Source of the DNA: Alkalimonas cellulosilytica
Lineage (GTDB): Bacteria > Pseudomonadota > Gammaproteobacteria > Enterobacterales > Alteromonadaceae
DNA: 64,000 nt
NCBI RefSeq assembly: GCF_036325985.1
Contig: NZ_JAUHLI010000005.1
Coordinates: 124,001-188,000, forward strand
Reading direction: 5' to 3'
Each line of letters begins with the position of its first letter. Position 1 is the stretch's first letter. The notes under the pieces are model-generated. The model was not told the origin of the DNA, did not search any database, and saw nothing but the letters and a program-made list of their open reading frames with translations. Shown here one piece after another: positions 1 to 7,378 of the stretch. The position numbers and the translations under genes are program-made.

Positions 1-450
1 GATCGCAGCAGGGCTCCTATCACCGTCAATAATTTCTTAAGTTACGTCAAAACCCAGCGCTACAACGAGACTGTTTTCCACCGACTGATTAGCGACTTTG
101 TGCTGCAAGGCGGTGGTTACAAGCAAGACTATGAGGCCATTACGACACTAGATGCCATTTTTAATGAGTCTGGTAATGGTTTGCGTAACGAAATTGGTAC
201 CATTGCCATGGCACGCACCAGCAATCCGCATAGCGCCACCAGTCAGTTCTACTTCAACTTGTCCGACAATGATAGCCTGAACCCGGGAGCCCGCTGGGGG
301 TATACCGTTTTTGGCCGGGTGATGGAAGGCATGGATATTTTGCAACAAGTGAACGACTGGGAAACGGCTCAACATAAAGTCACAGGGTGGCCAGATGTCC
401 CGGTTGAGCCCATAGTGCTGCATCGTGTCAGCTTGGTACCAGAGGGCTAA
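1..450 (+). CDS. Cyclophilin-type peptidyl-prolyl cis-trans isomerase (5' end missing)
   Basis: The reading frame is open from the first base of the window, so the N-terminus, including any signal peptide, lies outside. About 149 residues are visible. They carry the cyclophilin core: FHRLISDFVLQGGGY, then an ARTSNPHSATSQFYFNL stretch with the Ser-Gln-Phe-Tyr/Phe signature, and a C-terminal WGYTVFGRVMEGMD segment. The family catalyses cis-trans isomerisation of X-Pro bonds in folding proteins. Whether this is the periplasmic (PpiA-like) or cytosolic (PpiB-like) form cannot be decided without the N-terminus. The next gene starts 97 bp downstream on the same strand. Confidence 0.93.
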   Translation, partial: DRSRAPITVNNFLSYVKTQRYNETVFHRLISDFVLQGGGYKQDYEAITTLDAIFNESGNGLRNEIGTIAMARTSNPHSATSQFYFNLSDNDSLNPGARWGYTVFGRVMEGMDILQQVNDWETAQHKVTGWPDVPVEPIVLHRVSLVPEG

Positions 451-547
451 ACACCAAAACTATTTTTCCAGCAACCATCCGCTGGCCGGCTATACTTGCA
501 AGAACAGCAGCACATTTTGCTGGCATCACAAGTACAGAGGTCGGTGT

Positions 548-868
548 ATGCTGGAACAATTCATTGAACTTAAAACGCAGCAATTAATTTACTACGCCTC
601 CCGCTATTTTCGCGGCAGGCTGCCTCACCGCGAGTTGCATCTCTTTATTTGGGACACGTTGGAAGAGTGGGCGCAATTTGGGATTCAGCTGAAAACCCCG
701 CGCAATGAACAAGAACAGGTGTTCTGGCATCTGCTGCATCAGCTGGAGTGTTGGCCGGAGCAGCAACTGAAAAGTGATCCTATCTTGCAGCACAATATCC
801 AAAGTTGTCTGAGCTATTTGCGGGGTAATGGTACCATTCCACTGGACTGTGTTGGGATCCGCCCTTAA
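548..868 (+). CDS. Small conserved hypothetical protein (106 aa)
   Basis: The ATG at 548 has a good ribosome binding site (AGAGG at 536-540, 7 nt spacing), so I prefer it to the in-frame start further upstream at 425. The product is a 106-residue soluble protein without signal peptide or membrane segment. It is rich in Trp, His and Leu, with an amphipathic N-terminal helix (MLEQFIELKTQQLIYYASR) and a LHLFIWDTLEEW segment. I recognise no domain and no function. It sits between the cyclophilin and AmpG-type genes on the same strand and could be cotranscribed with the former. Confidence 0.7.
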   Translation: MLEQFIELKTQQLIYYASRYFRGRLPHRELHLFIWDTLEEWAQFGIQLKTPRNEQEQVFWHLLHQLECWPEQQLKSDPILQHNIQSCLSYLRGNGTIPLDCVGIRP

Positions 869-958
869 CGTATTTCCATGTAGATTATTTAGCGCCAACT
901 ATTTCCGAATCCCTCAGGCTTTGTTATGGTCTGAGCCATGCAGTTTCGAGAATGACCC

Positions 959-2344
959 ATGTTATTTAAAGCCGAGAGCAAAGTGCAAAGCTGGCGACAA
1001 GCGATCGACAGCTATTCCGATATTCGTCTGTTGTATATTTTCCTGATGGGCTGCGCCTCAGGCTTTCCCTGGGTGTTGATTGGTTCCAATATGAGTGGCT
1101 GGTTGCAAGATGCTGGCCTATCTCGTGCCGCAATTGGTTATTTTGGTTCTATCTTTATTGTCTATGCATTGAATTTTCTCTGGGCCCCTTTGCTGGATCG
1201 GGTGCAATTACCGCTGCTTTACCGTTGGTTAGGCCAACGACGCAGTTGGATCCTGTTGATGCAAAGTCTGATCCTGACGGCTACCCTAACCATCGCGTTT
1301 ACCAACCCAGGTTACAGCCTGCTTTGGACATCCTTACTCGCACTGTCCATCGCTGTTGCTTCAGCCACCCAGGATGTTGCCATAGATGCGTACCGTATCG
1401 ATATCATCGCAGGCGAAAAGCTAAGGCTGCCACCAGCAGCAGCCATGGCGGTGATCGGTTGGTGGACCGGCTATTCATTACCAGGTGCCCTGGCGTTTTT
1501 TAATGCCGATACCTTTGGTTGGCCTGCTGTCTATCTGGGCATGGCCGGGGTACAACTTCTGCTCATGCTGGCGACACTTTATATACGTGAGCCAGGGAAA
1601 GAACGCGAACAGTTGCAACAAGATGCCAGCCTGCGTTACCAGCAACAACTTGGCAAAGGAGGGATCCGGGGTTATTTGGTCTGGCTCAGTGTGACCGTCA
1701 TCGAGCCTTTCGCTGAGTTTTTCCGTCGCAATGGCTGGGGATTAGCACTGGCCATTTTACTTTTTGTATTCTTGTTTAAAATCGGTGAAGCCTTTCTTGG
1801 ACGGATGTCGATTCCGTTTTATCGCGAAGTTGGGTTTAGCAATGAGCAAATCGCCGAATACTCTAAACTGATCGGCTGGGTTGCCATGATACTTTTCACC
1901 CTACTTGGCAGCGCCATCAATATTCGCTTTGGGATCTTGCGCGGCTTGTTTATTGGTGGTGTTGCTATGGCTGCCAGTAACCTGATGTTCTCTTGGATTG
2001 CCATGGTTGGCCCCAATACCAACTTATTCCTGGCCACCATTTTAGTCGATAATTTTACCAGTGCTTTTTCAACCGTCGCTTTCGTTTCCTTTTTGACCTT
2101 CCTGACCGGACGGGCATTTTCTGCAACGCAGTATGCCTTGTTAGCATCTCTTGGCAATCTTGGCAGGACTACCCTGGCATCCTTTAGTGGTGAGCTGGTC
2201 GATTTCCTGGATGGAAACTGGGCCTTGTTTTTCACCATTACCGCGTTGATGGTGATTCCATCGCTCTGCCTGCTGCTGTGGATTGGCAAGCGTTTCCGGC
2301 AACAAATGGCAGCGACAGCAAACCAGACTGATAGCTCCGCTTAA
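959..2344 (+). CDS. ampG: AmpG-family muropeptide MFS permease
   Basis: 461 residues with about 12 hydrophobic segments, an inner-membrane major facilitator protein. The N-terminal region (LMGCASGFPWVLIGSNMSGWL, then FLWAPLLDRV and GQRRSWILLMQ) matches the AmpG pattern, as does SATQDVAIDAYRIDI around residue 140. AmpG imports anhydro-muropeptides (GlcNAc-anhMurNAc peptides) by proton symport for cell-wall recycling. A second recycling enzyme, Mpl, lies in the same window at 48-49.5 kb. Some genomes carry AmpG paralogues of different specificity, so the substrate is inferred. The upstream ribosome binding site is weak. The gene ends 38 bp before a strong bidirectional terminator. Confidence 0.87.
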   Translation: MLFKAESKVQSWRQAIDSYSDIRLLYIFLMGCASGFPWVLIGSNMSGWLQDAGLSRAAIGYFGSIFIVYALNFLWAPLLDRVQLPLLYRWLGQRRSWILLMQSLILTATLTIAFTNPGYSLLWTSLLALSIAVASATQDVAIDAYRIDIIAGEKLRLPPAAAMAVIGWWTGYSLPGALAFFNADTFGWPAVYLGMAGVQLLLMLATLYIREPGKEREQLQQDASLRYQQQLGKGGIRGYLVWLSVTVIEPFAEFFRRNGWGLALAILLFVFLFKIGEAFLGRMSIPFYREVGFSNEQIAEYSKLIGWVAMILFTLLGSAINIRFGILRGLFIGGVAMAASNLMFSWIAMVGPNTNLFLATILVDNFTSAFSTVAFVSFLTFLTGRAFSATQYALLASLGNLGRTTLASFSGELVDFLDGNWALFFTITALMVIPSLCLLLWIGKRFRQQMAATANQTDSSA

Positions 2345-2382
2345 TTAGAGAGCAATGCTACTGGAACAATAAAAAGCCAAAT

Positions 2383-2413
2383 AAAAAGGGATACCAGCCA
2401 GGTATCCCTTTTT
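2383..2413. terminator. Bidirectional rho-independent terminator between ampG and the XRE gene
   Basis: Perfect 13-bp inverted repeat, AAAAAGGGATACC at 2383-2395 and GGTATCCCTTTTT at 2401-2413, with a 5-nt loop. The A-tract on the left and T-tract on the right let it work on both strands. It lies between two convergent genes. Confidence 0.9.
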
Positions 2414-2429
2414 AACAGCAAGCGCTCTG

Positions 2430-2669
2430 TCAATTCAGAGCTTGCCTTAAACCTTCAGCCGGATCCACTTCCAGTGCCTGGCAGTAGCGAATAAATTCCA
2501 CTACATCCAGCCGGCGCTCCTGATTCTCTACTTTGCCAATAAAGGAATGTGGCGTACCCAGTAGTTCCGATAAACTACGCATGGTATGCCCTTTTTCCTG
2601 ACGCTGGCGTTTCAGCCAAATGCAAAGTCGTTTATTTTCCTCGGAGATAACACTTTTACCACCTTTCAT
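2430..2669 (-). CDS. Small XRE-family helix-turn-helix protein
   Basis: A 79-residue protein that is almost entirely one XRE/Cro-type helix-turn-helix domain. Residues about 15-65 include LKRQRQEKGHTMRSLSELLG, followed by the recognition-helix region TPHSFIGKVENQERRLDVVEF. The C-terminal EVDPAEGLRQALN is a typical end. It is presumably a cytoplasmic DNA-binding regulator; its target is unknown. A GGGAG ribosome binding site lies about 10 nt upstream. The 304-bp intergenic region in front of it contains an imperfect palindrome (2732-2763) that could be its operator, but that is inference. No toxin-like partner is adjacent. Confidence 0.85.
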   Translation of the reverse strand: MKGGKSVISEENKRLCIWLKRQRQEKGHTMRSLSELLGTPHSFIGKVENQERRLDVVEFIRYCQALEVDPAEGLRQALN

Positions 2670-2973
2670 TTATGATGTACTCCCAGCGTTTAAGACGCTT
2701 TTATTATGGAATTAACATTTTTTTGCCCACCTTCATAGCACTGGTAAGCCAGAGCGCTATGAAAACCCCTCCATTAAAACATAGGATGCGACAGGCGTAC
2801 AGTTACAAGCGTTAAAAAACGGGTTATCTATTGACAGGTCGGACAGGAATGAACTATGTCTCAAAGTTAGGGACTTTACCGCATTGAATGGCAAAAGCTG
2901 GCTGAATGAATTCGTCAGCAACTATATTTTCTTCTATAATGACAGCAACTTAACTAACTAAGGGTAGACAGTT
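2670..2973. promoter_or_regulatory. 304-bp divergent intergenic region with palindrome and promoter elements
   Basis: Separates the minus-strand XRE gene from a plus-strand small membrane protein. It holds an imperfect palindrome (TTCATAGC at 2732-2739 and GCTATGAA at 2756-2763, with nested CTGG/CCAG and a TAAG loop). There is a TTGACA at 2831-2836 with only a poor -10 (TATGTC at 2855), and a consensus TATAAT at 2935-2940 with a weak upstream hexamer around 2911, which probably serves the small gene at 2974. I find no protein gene here. Confidence 0.5.
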
Positions 2974-3147
2974 ATGATCCGATTGATTTTTTTACTGCCC
3001 TTGTTGATGTTTGCTGCCTGGTTCTGGTTTTTGCAAAGTCAGGGGCTTAGCTTACAACAGGGTAAGAAAGGATTTATTTATATCGGTGTTTTTAATCTGG
3101 CGATCGGGGCTTTGTTAGCAGCTATCATCTGGCTAACGCAGCGGTAA
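2974..3147 (+). CDS. Small two-helix membrane protein (57 aa)
   Basis: An unreported-size ORF that looks real. The ATG at 2974 is preceded by AAGGG at 2960-2964 (9 nt spacing) and by a consensus -10 TATAAT at 2935-2940. Its TAA stop lies inside the stem of a rho-independent terminator. The translation starts MIRLIFLLPLLMFAAWFWFL, has a short polar loop (QSQGLSLQQGKK), and ends in a second hydrophobic segment (GVFNLAIGALLAAIIWLTQR). It is therefore predicted to be an inner-membrane hairpin with both ends on the same side. Function unknown. It lies upstream of, and convergent with, erpA. Confidence 0.72.
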   Translation: MIRLIFLLPLLMFAAWFWFLQSQGLSLQQGKKGFIYIGVFNLAIGALLAAIIWLTQR

Positions 3148-3178
3148 CCTGAACTCGTTACCGCTACGGATTTTTTTT
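3140..3178 (+). terminator. Rho-independent terminator after the 57-aa gene
   Basis: Perfect 9-bp stem, AGCGGTAAC (3140-3148) and GTTACCGCT (3157-3165), with an 8-nt loop. ACGGA and eight T residues (3171-3178) follow. The stop codon of the small gene is inside the left arm. Confidence 0.8.
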
Positions 3179-3183
3179 GCGTT

Positions 3184-3525
3184 TTAAACCGAAAACGAGG
3201 AGCCACAACCACAGGTTGTTGTTGCATTGGGGTTGCTGACAATAAAGCGACTGCCTTGCAAACCTTCGGTGTAATCCACGGTACCGCCCATCAGGTACTG
3301 CAAGCTCATGGGATCCACCACCATGCTGACCCCCTGCTTTTCCAGGACAAAATCACCTTCGTTGACTTTTTCATCAAAGGTAAAGCCATACTGAAAGCCG
3401 GAGCAGCCGCCACCTGTGATGTACACGCGCAATTTCAGTGCCGGGTTTTCCTCTTCGGTCACCAGTGCCAGTACTTTATTCGCGGCAGCATCGGTAAATT
3501 CCAGTGGGACCTGAATCTCTGACAT
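3184..3525 (-). CDS. erpA: A-type iron-sulfur cluster carrier ErpA
   Basis: 113 residues, almost the same length as E. coli ErpA (114). It has the three cluster-binding cysteines of A-type carriers: Cys41 in GGGCSGFQYGF and Cys105/Cys107 in the C-terminal TTCGCGSSFSV. ErpA receives Fe-S clusters from the Isc/Suf scaffolds and delivers them to targets such as IspG/IspH. In E. coli erpA neighbours clcA and hemL; here it is divergent from a ClC gene and hemL is 10 kb away, so part of that association is kept. A GGAG ribosome binding site precedes the ATG. Confidence 0.95.
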   Translation of the reverse strand: MSEIQVPLEFTDAAANKVLALVTEEENPALKLRVYITGGGCSGFQYGFTFDEKVNEGDFVLEKQGVSMVVDPMSLQYLMGGTVDYTEGLQGSRFIVSNPNATTTCGCGSSFSV

Positions 3526-3675
3526 ACATACTCCGAAGGTTAAATGCTAGCGTGAATTATCTAATACCTGACTGTTTTATTCAAGTATTGTCCTGCCCAT
3601 CAACAGCAGGAAAAAATTTATGCTTTGACACCAGTCTGTTACACTATAAAAACTTTACATCGTTAGTAGGGCGCC

Positions 3676-5406
3676 ATGAAATTCTGGTCTAAGGGCTGGC
3701 AATTGTTGCAACAATCGCTGCCTGGTCTGCGTAAGCAGTTGGCTTTTCCGCAAACCTCACTGCAGCTTTGTCTGCTCGGTGCTCTGGGCGGTTTACTGGC
3801 TGCCATCCTGATCATTCTGTTTCGACTCGCCATTATTGCGCTGCAAAGCTTTTATCTGGATAAATTCGATGACTTTTCCACCGCACCGCAGGAGATCCGC
3901 TGGTTGCTGCCTTTTGCCGGTGCTTTTTGTGTTGGGTTAATTGCCCTGCTCACCGGTTACAAGCACTACCGACTGGGCATTCCATTTGTTATTCACCGCA
4001 TGAAAACTATGTACGGCCTGATGCCTTTTCGTAATACTTTCAATCAATTCTTTGGTGGTGTCGCCGCTCTGGCGAGCGGTTTCTCGGTAGGACGTGAAGG
4101 CCCATCGGTGCACCTTGGCGCTTATGGAGCCAGCTATGTCGGCAAGAAACTCAAATTACCTTTTAACAGCATCCGTACCCTGGTTGGCTGTGGCATCGCT
4201 GCCGGCATTGCCGCTTCTTTTAACACGCCGTTGGCGGCCGTGATCTTTGTGATGGAAGTCGTGCTACGCGAATACCGCATCCATATTTTTATTCCGGTGA
4301 TGCTGTCCGCAGTGGTTGGCGCCCTGGTGACCCGGCTGGTATTCGGCATGGAGCGGGAGCTGGCCATTTTGCAAATCAGCACTCTGCCTGGCTGGCATTT
4401 CCCTTACCTGATTCTATGTGGTGTGCTGATTGGTATGGTCGCTTTTGTATTTAATACCAATATGATGCGTATTATCCGCTGGTTTAAAAACTGGCCGTTA
4501 CCATTACGCTTACTGCTGGCAGCGGCCATCACCGCAGCTGTTGGCATGCTGATCCCACAAGCTATGGGGGCTGAAACCGGTGCCATTCAATACGCTGTGG
4601 AAGCCCCGACCGATGTGCAACTGTTACTGGCGCTCTTTGTCGGTAAAATGATTTTAACCATTTTTGCCCTTGGTCTTGGCGTTCCTGGCGGCGTAGTTGG
4701 TCCAATCTTCGGGATCGGTATCGTCTTCGGCACTTTGCTGGCGCTGCTTCCCGGCCTACTGCATGGCCACAGTGATCATGCTGGTACCTATGCAGTGCTT
4801 GGGATGGCTGGTTTGATGGCGGCCTGCCTGCATGCCCCACTGGCAGCTTTGGTGGCTGTGATGGAGCTGGCTTCCAATCCGGATATTATCTTGCCTGCCA
4901 TGCTGGTGATTGCGACTGCTTATGTCACCGGGGTGCAGTTCTGTCATACCAAATCGCTGTTTTTGATGCAGTTGGATTTCCTGCAATTGCCTTATAAAGT
5001 AGCTCCTGCAGCCGATCTGTTGCAAAAAGTGGGGGTGCTTGCGCAACTGGATCACCGTTACCACCTGATGACTGAGGTCGATGAAACGAGTATTCGTCAA
5101 CAACTGGATCGCTTAGCCGCCGATGAGTTGCTTTTACTCAAAACCACTGACGATGACGAACCGCAGTATCAATTGGCCAGTTACGATGTCAGTTTGTCAC
5201 TGACAGGGCAGGATGCTATCCACTATCTGCCGGTACCGGTGGTTAGCCAGCAAGCGACCATGGCCGAAGTGCACCACTTGCTGGAAACAAGCCGTGAAGG
5301 GGCGGTTTGTGTTATCGATGATACCCAGCAGCAACCAGAGCCGATAGGCTTGGTGCGCTGGGATCAAGTTCAGAGCTTACTGGTAAAACAGAATAACCTA
5401 CTATGA
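3676..5406 (+). CDS. ClC-family chloride channel/transporter with C-terminal CBS-like region
   Basis: 576 residues: a ClC membrane core (about 25-430) with many hydrophobic helices, then a cytosolic tail (about 440-570) resembling CBS domains. Motifs are GREGPSVH, with the gating glutamate at Glu141, LGIPF near residue 100, and GVPGGVVGP near 335-343. The position of the internal proton glutamate of E. coli ClcA (Glu203) appears to be Val195 here, in FVMEVVLREY, as in ClC channels. It may therefore be a chloride channel rather than an H+/Cl- exchanger. It overlaps hemJ by 4 bp (ATGA), indicating translational coupling. A TTGACA at 3625 lies upstream, but its spacing to the TATAAA at 3645 is short. 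Confidence 0.92.
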   Translation: MKFWSKGWQLLQQSLPGLRKQLAFPQTSLQLCLLGALGGLLAAILIILFRLAIIALQSFYLDKFDDFSTAPQEIRWLLPFAGAFCVGLIALLTGYKHYRLGIPFVIHRMKTMYGLMPFRNTFNQFFGGVAALASGFSVGREGPSVHLGAYGASYVGKKLKLPFNSIRTLVGCGIAAGIAASFNTPLAAVIFVMEVVLREYRIHIFIPVMLSAVVGALVTRLVFGMERELAILQISTLPGWHFPYLILCGVLIGMVAFVFNTNMMRIIRWFKNWPLPLRLLLAAAITAAVGMLIPQAMGAETGAIQYAVEAPTDVQLLLALFVGKMILTIFALGLGVPGGVVGPIFGIGIVFGTLLALLPGLLHGHSDHAGTYAVLGMAGLMAACLHAPLAALVAVMELASNPDIILPAMLVIATAYVTGVQFCHTKSLFLMQLDFLQLPYKVAPAADLLQKVGVLAQLDHRYHLMTEVDETSIRQQLDRLAADELLLLKTTDDDEPQYQLASYDVSLSLTGQDAIHYLPVPVVSQQATMAEVHHLLETSREGAVCVIDDTQQQPEPIGLVRWDQVQSLLVKQNNLL

Positions 5407-5831
5407 CATTACTATTGATCTACAAAGCACTGCATCTGATTTTTATGGTGGCCTGGTTTGCCGGTATCTTTTACCTGCCGCGGCTTTTTGTCTACCATGC
5501 CGAAACCAACAACCCGGATATTCAGGCGCAATTCAAAGTGATGGAGCGTCGCTTACTGTTTTTTGTGACGCCCTTTGCCATCCTGACACTGTTGTTTGGC
5601 CTCTTACTGATACAGGCTTACGGCATGGACTGGTTTCGTGCCAGCCGCTGGCTGCATTACAAGTTGCTGCTGGTAGCCATACTCTATGGCTACCATGGCT
5701 ATTGCTTTAAATTGCTGGCCGATTTTAAAGCCGATAAAAATAGCCGCAGCGGTCGTTTTTACCGCTGGTTTAATGAAATGCCGGTGCTAATTTTGTTTGC
5801 CACCATCTTACTGGCGGTGCTTAAGCCTTAA
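5403..5831 (+). CDS. hemJ: Protoporphyrinogen IX oxidase HemJ (CopD/UPF0093-like)
   Basis: A 142-residue integral membrane protein with four hydrophobic segments. It shows the HemJ pattern: LHLIFMVAWFAGIFYLPRLFVYH at the N-terminus with His11, a central SRWLHYKLLLV with His85 and Lys87, and YRWFNEMPVL near the end. HemJ oxidises protoporphyrinogen IX to protoporphyrin IX at the inner membrane in bacteria lacking HemG/HemY. The start overlaps the stop of the ClC gene (ATGA), so the two are coupled. hemL, another haem-pathway gene, is in the same window. Confidence 0.88.
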   Translation: MTLLLIYKALHLIFMVAWFAGIFYLPRLFVYHAETNNPDIQAQFKVMERRLLFFVTPFAILTLLFGLLLIQAYGMDWFRASRWLHYKLLLVAILYGYHGYCFKLLADFKADKNSRSGRFYRWFNEMPVLILFATILLAVLKP

Positions 5832-5860
5832 ATCAGGGCTTTGTTGTGTACACGCTCTGT

Positions 5861-7378
5861 TCAGCTCAGTAACCATAGCAGCAGCACCACAGCCAGCAAG
5901 GTGCTGCTGCCAAGCGGTAACAACGCCTGTTGGCTGAGCCAGCGATTGACTCGACGCTCTTGCCGCCGCCACTTGGGCAGCTGCCACTCCCGCTGGCGAC
6001 TACTTAGTGTTAGATAGCGGGACTTTAACCATAAGGACCAGCCCAGTGCCGGGCTGAGTGGATCCTGCCAACCTGTTGGAAGCGGCCGGCCTTGTTTTAG
6101 CCAGTACCCGTACAACAAAGCTGCCAATACGACTGGCCAAAGCGCAGCGAACAAAGCGCCAGGCTGTAGCGCCTGCCACCAGAGCGGCTGCAGCAGTGAC
6201 AGCCACCAGGGCATGCTCAGCGAAGCCAGCGCCAGTACCAGCCAGCCAAGGCTGGCAGTTACCGGCAGTCTGGGGTTCGCTGACTGATGCTGCTGACGCA
6301 ACAACGCCAATAAATGCCAGGCCAGTAAAGCCGTGCTGAGCGCCCCTAAGGTCAGTACGGCAGGCAGCAGCGGCCAATCCGCAAAACTGCTCTGCCCGAG
6401 CCCTTCCTTTAAACCATACTTGACCGCAGCACCGGAGCTCAGTGGTAACGCAGTCAGGCTGACTAACGGCCATAGCAGCGCCAGCCAGTGCCAGCCCTGC
6501 AACCGGTAGCTACTCACAGCCCCTGCAGCCAGGAATAACGCCGACTTGAGCAAAGCATGATGACAGGCATACCACACCAGCAACCAGACAGCCTGAGTCT
6601 GGTAATCGGCCGGGCTACTCCAGTACAACACCAATGCTAATAGCAAATAACCCATCTGACTGACCGAAGAATAGGCCAGTACTACCTTGGGTTTGCAATG
6701 CAGCAATGCCAGCCAGGCACCAAGCAGTGCCGAGCTAAAACACAGCAGCAGCAACCAGGGCAACCAGTGCATTAACAGCACATCACCAGCCGGAATAAAC
6801 TGCCACAGCCCAAACAAACCGGCTTTGATCATGGCACCGGATAACACCGCACTGGCTGGTGCCGGTGCAGCTGGGTGCGCTTGCGGTAACCAGATATGCA
6901 GCGGGAAAAACCCGGCTTTCAAACCAAAACCCAGCAACAGCAGCGACAGAGCGAGCGGTGTTAATGCAGCGGAGCTTAAGTCCGCTATCGCCAAGGCCCC
7001 CCCGGCAGCATCCACTCGTAGCAACAAAGCTGCAAACAGCAACAACTCACCCAAGATAGCCAGCTGCAGGTACAGACGTCCGGCGCGCCTGGCTGCACTT
7101 TGACCACTGTGGATCACCAGGCCATAAGCCGACAGACTCATCAGGGCAAAGCCCAGGTAGAAACCCAACACATCCTGCGCCAGTAACAGCAGCAAGTTGC
7201 CCACCATGGCCAGACTAAAGCTGCTCCAGTACAGGGTTTTGCGCTTGCTGATGGTACTCAGGCTATACAGACCGGCACAGAGCCAAAGCAGCAAGGTAAA
7301 ACCAAACCAGAGTGCAACAGGACCCTGTGGCACCGAAAAGTCGGCTCCCGGCCATAGCAAGGCTTGCAGTTCAGTCAT
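5861..7378 (-). CDS. Mrp-type antiporter, third NuoL/M/N-like subunit
   Basis: 505 residues with about 14 transmembrane helices, last gene of the Mrp operon. I place the start at the ATG at 7378: GGGAG lies 7 nt upstream and the ATG overlaps the preceding stop by 8 bp, whereas the longer frame would overlap by 29 bp. The proton-channel signature is present (KAGFFPLHIWLPQAH, then SAVLSGAMIKAGLFG). The helix that normally carries a conserved glutamate reads FYLGFALMSLSAY, with Ala where the others have Glu. This subunit may be impaired in ion translocation or be structural. Confidence 0.85.
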   Translation of the reverse strand: MTELQALLWPGADFSVPQGPVALWFGFTLLLWLCAGLYSLSTISKRKTLYWSSFSLAMVGNLLLLLAQDVLGFYLGFALMSLSAYGLVIHSGQSAARRAGRLYLQLAILGELLLFAALLLRVDAAGGALAIADLSSAALTPLALSLLLLGFGLKAGFFPLHIWLPQAHPAAPAPASAVLSGAMIKAGLFGLWQFIPAGDVLLMHWLPWLLLLCFSSALLGAWLALLHCKPKVVLAYSSVSQMGYLLLALVLYWSSPADYQTQAVWLLVWYACHHALLKSALFLAAGAVSSYRLQGWHWLALLWPLVSLTALPLSSGAAVKYGLKEGLGQSSFADWPLLPAVLTLGALSTALLAWHLLALLRQQHQSANPRLPVTASLGWLVLALASLSMPWWLSLLQPLWWQALQPGALFAALWPVVLAALLYGYWLKQGRPLPTGWQDPLSPALGWSLWLKSRYLTLSSRQREWQLPKWRRQERRVNRWLSQQALLPLGSSTLLAVVLLLWLLS

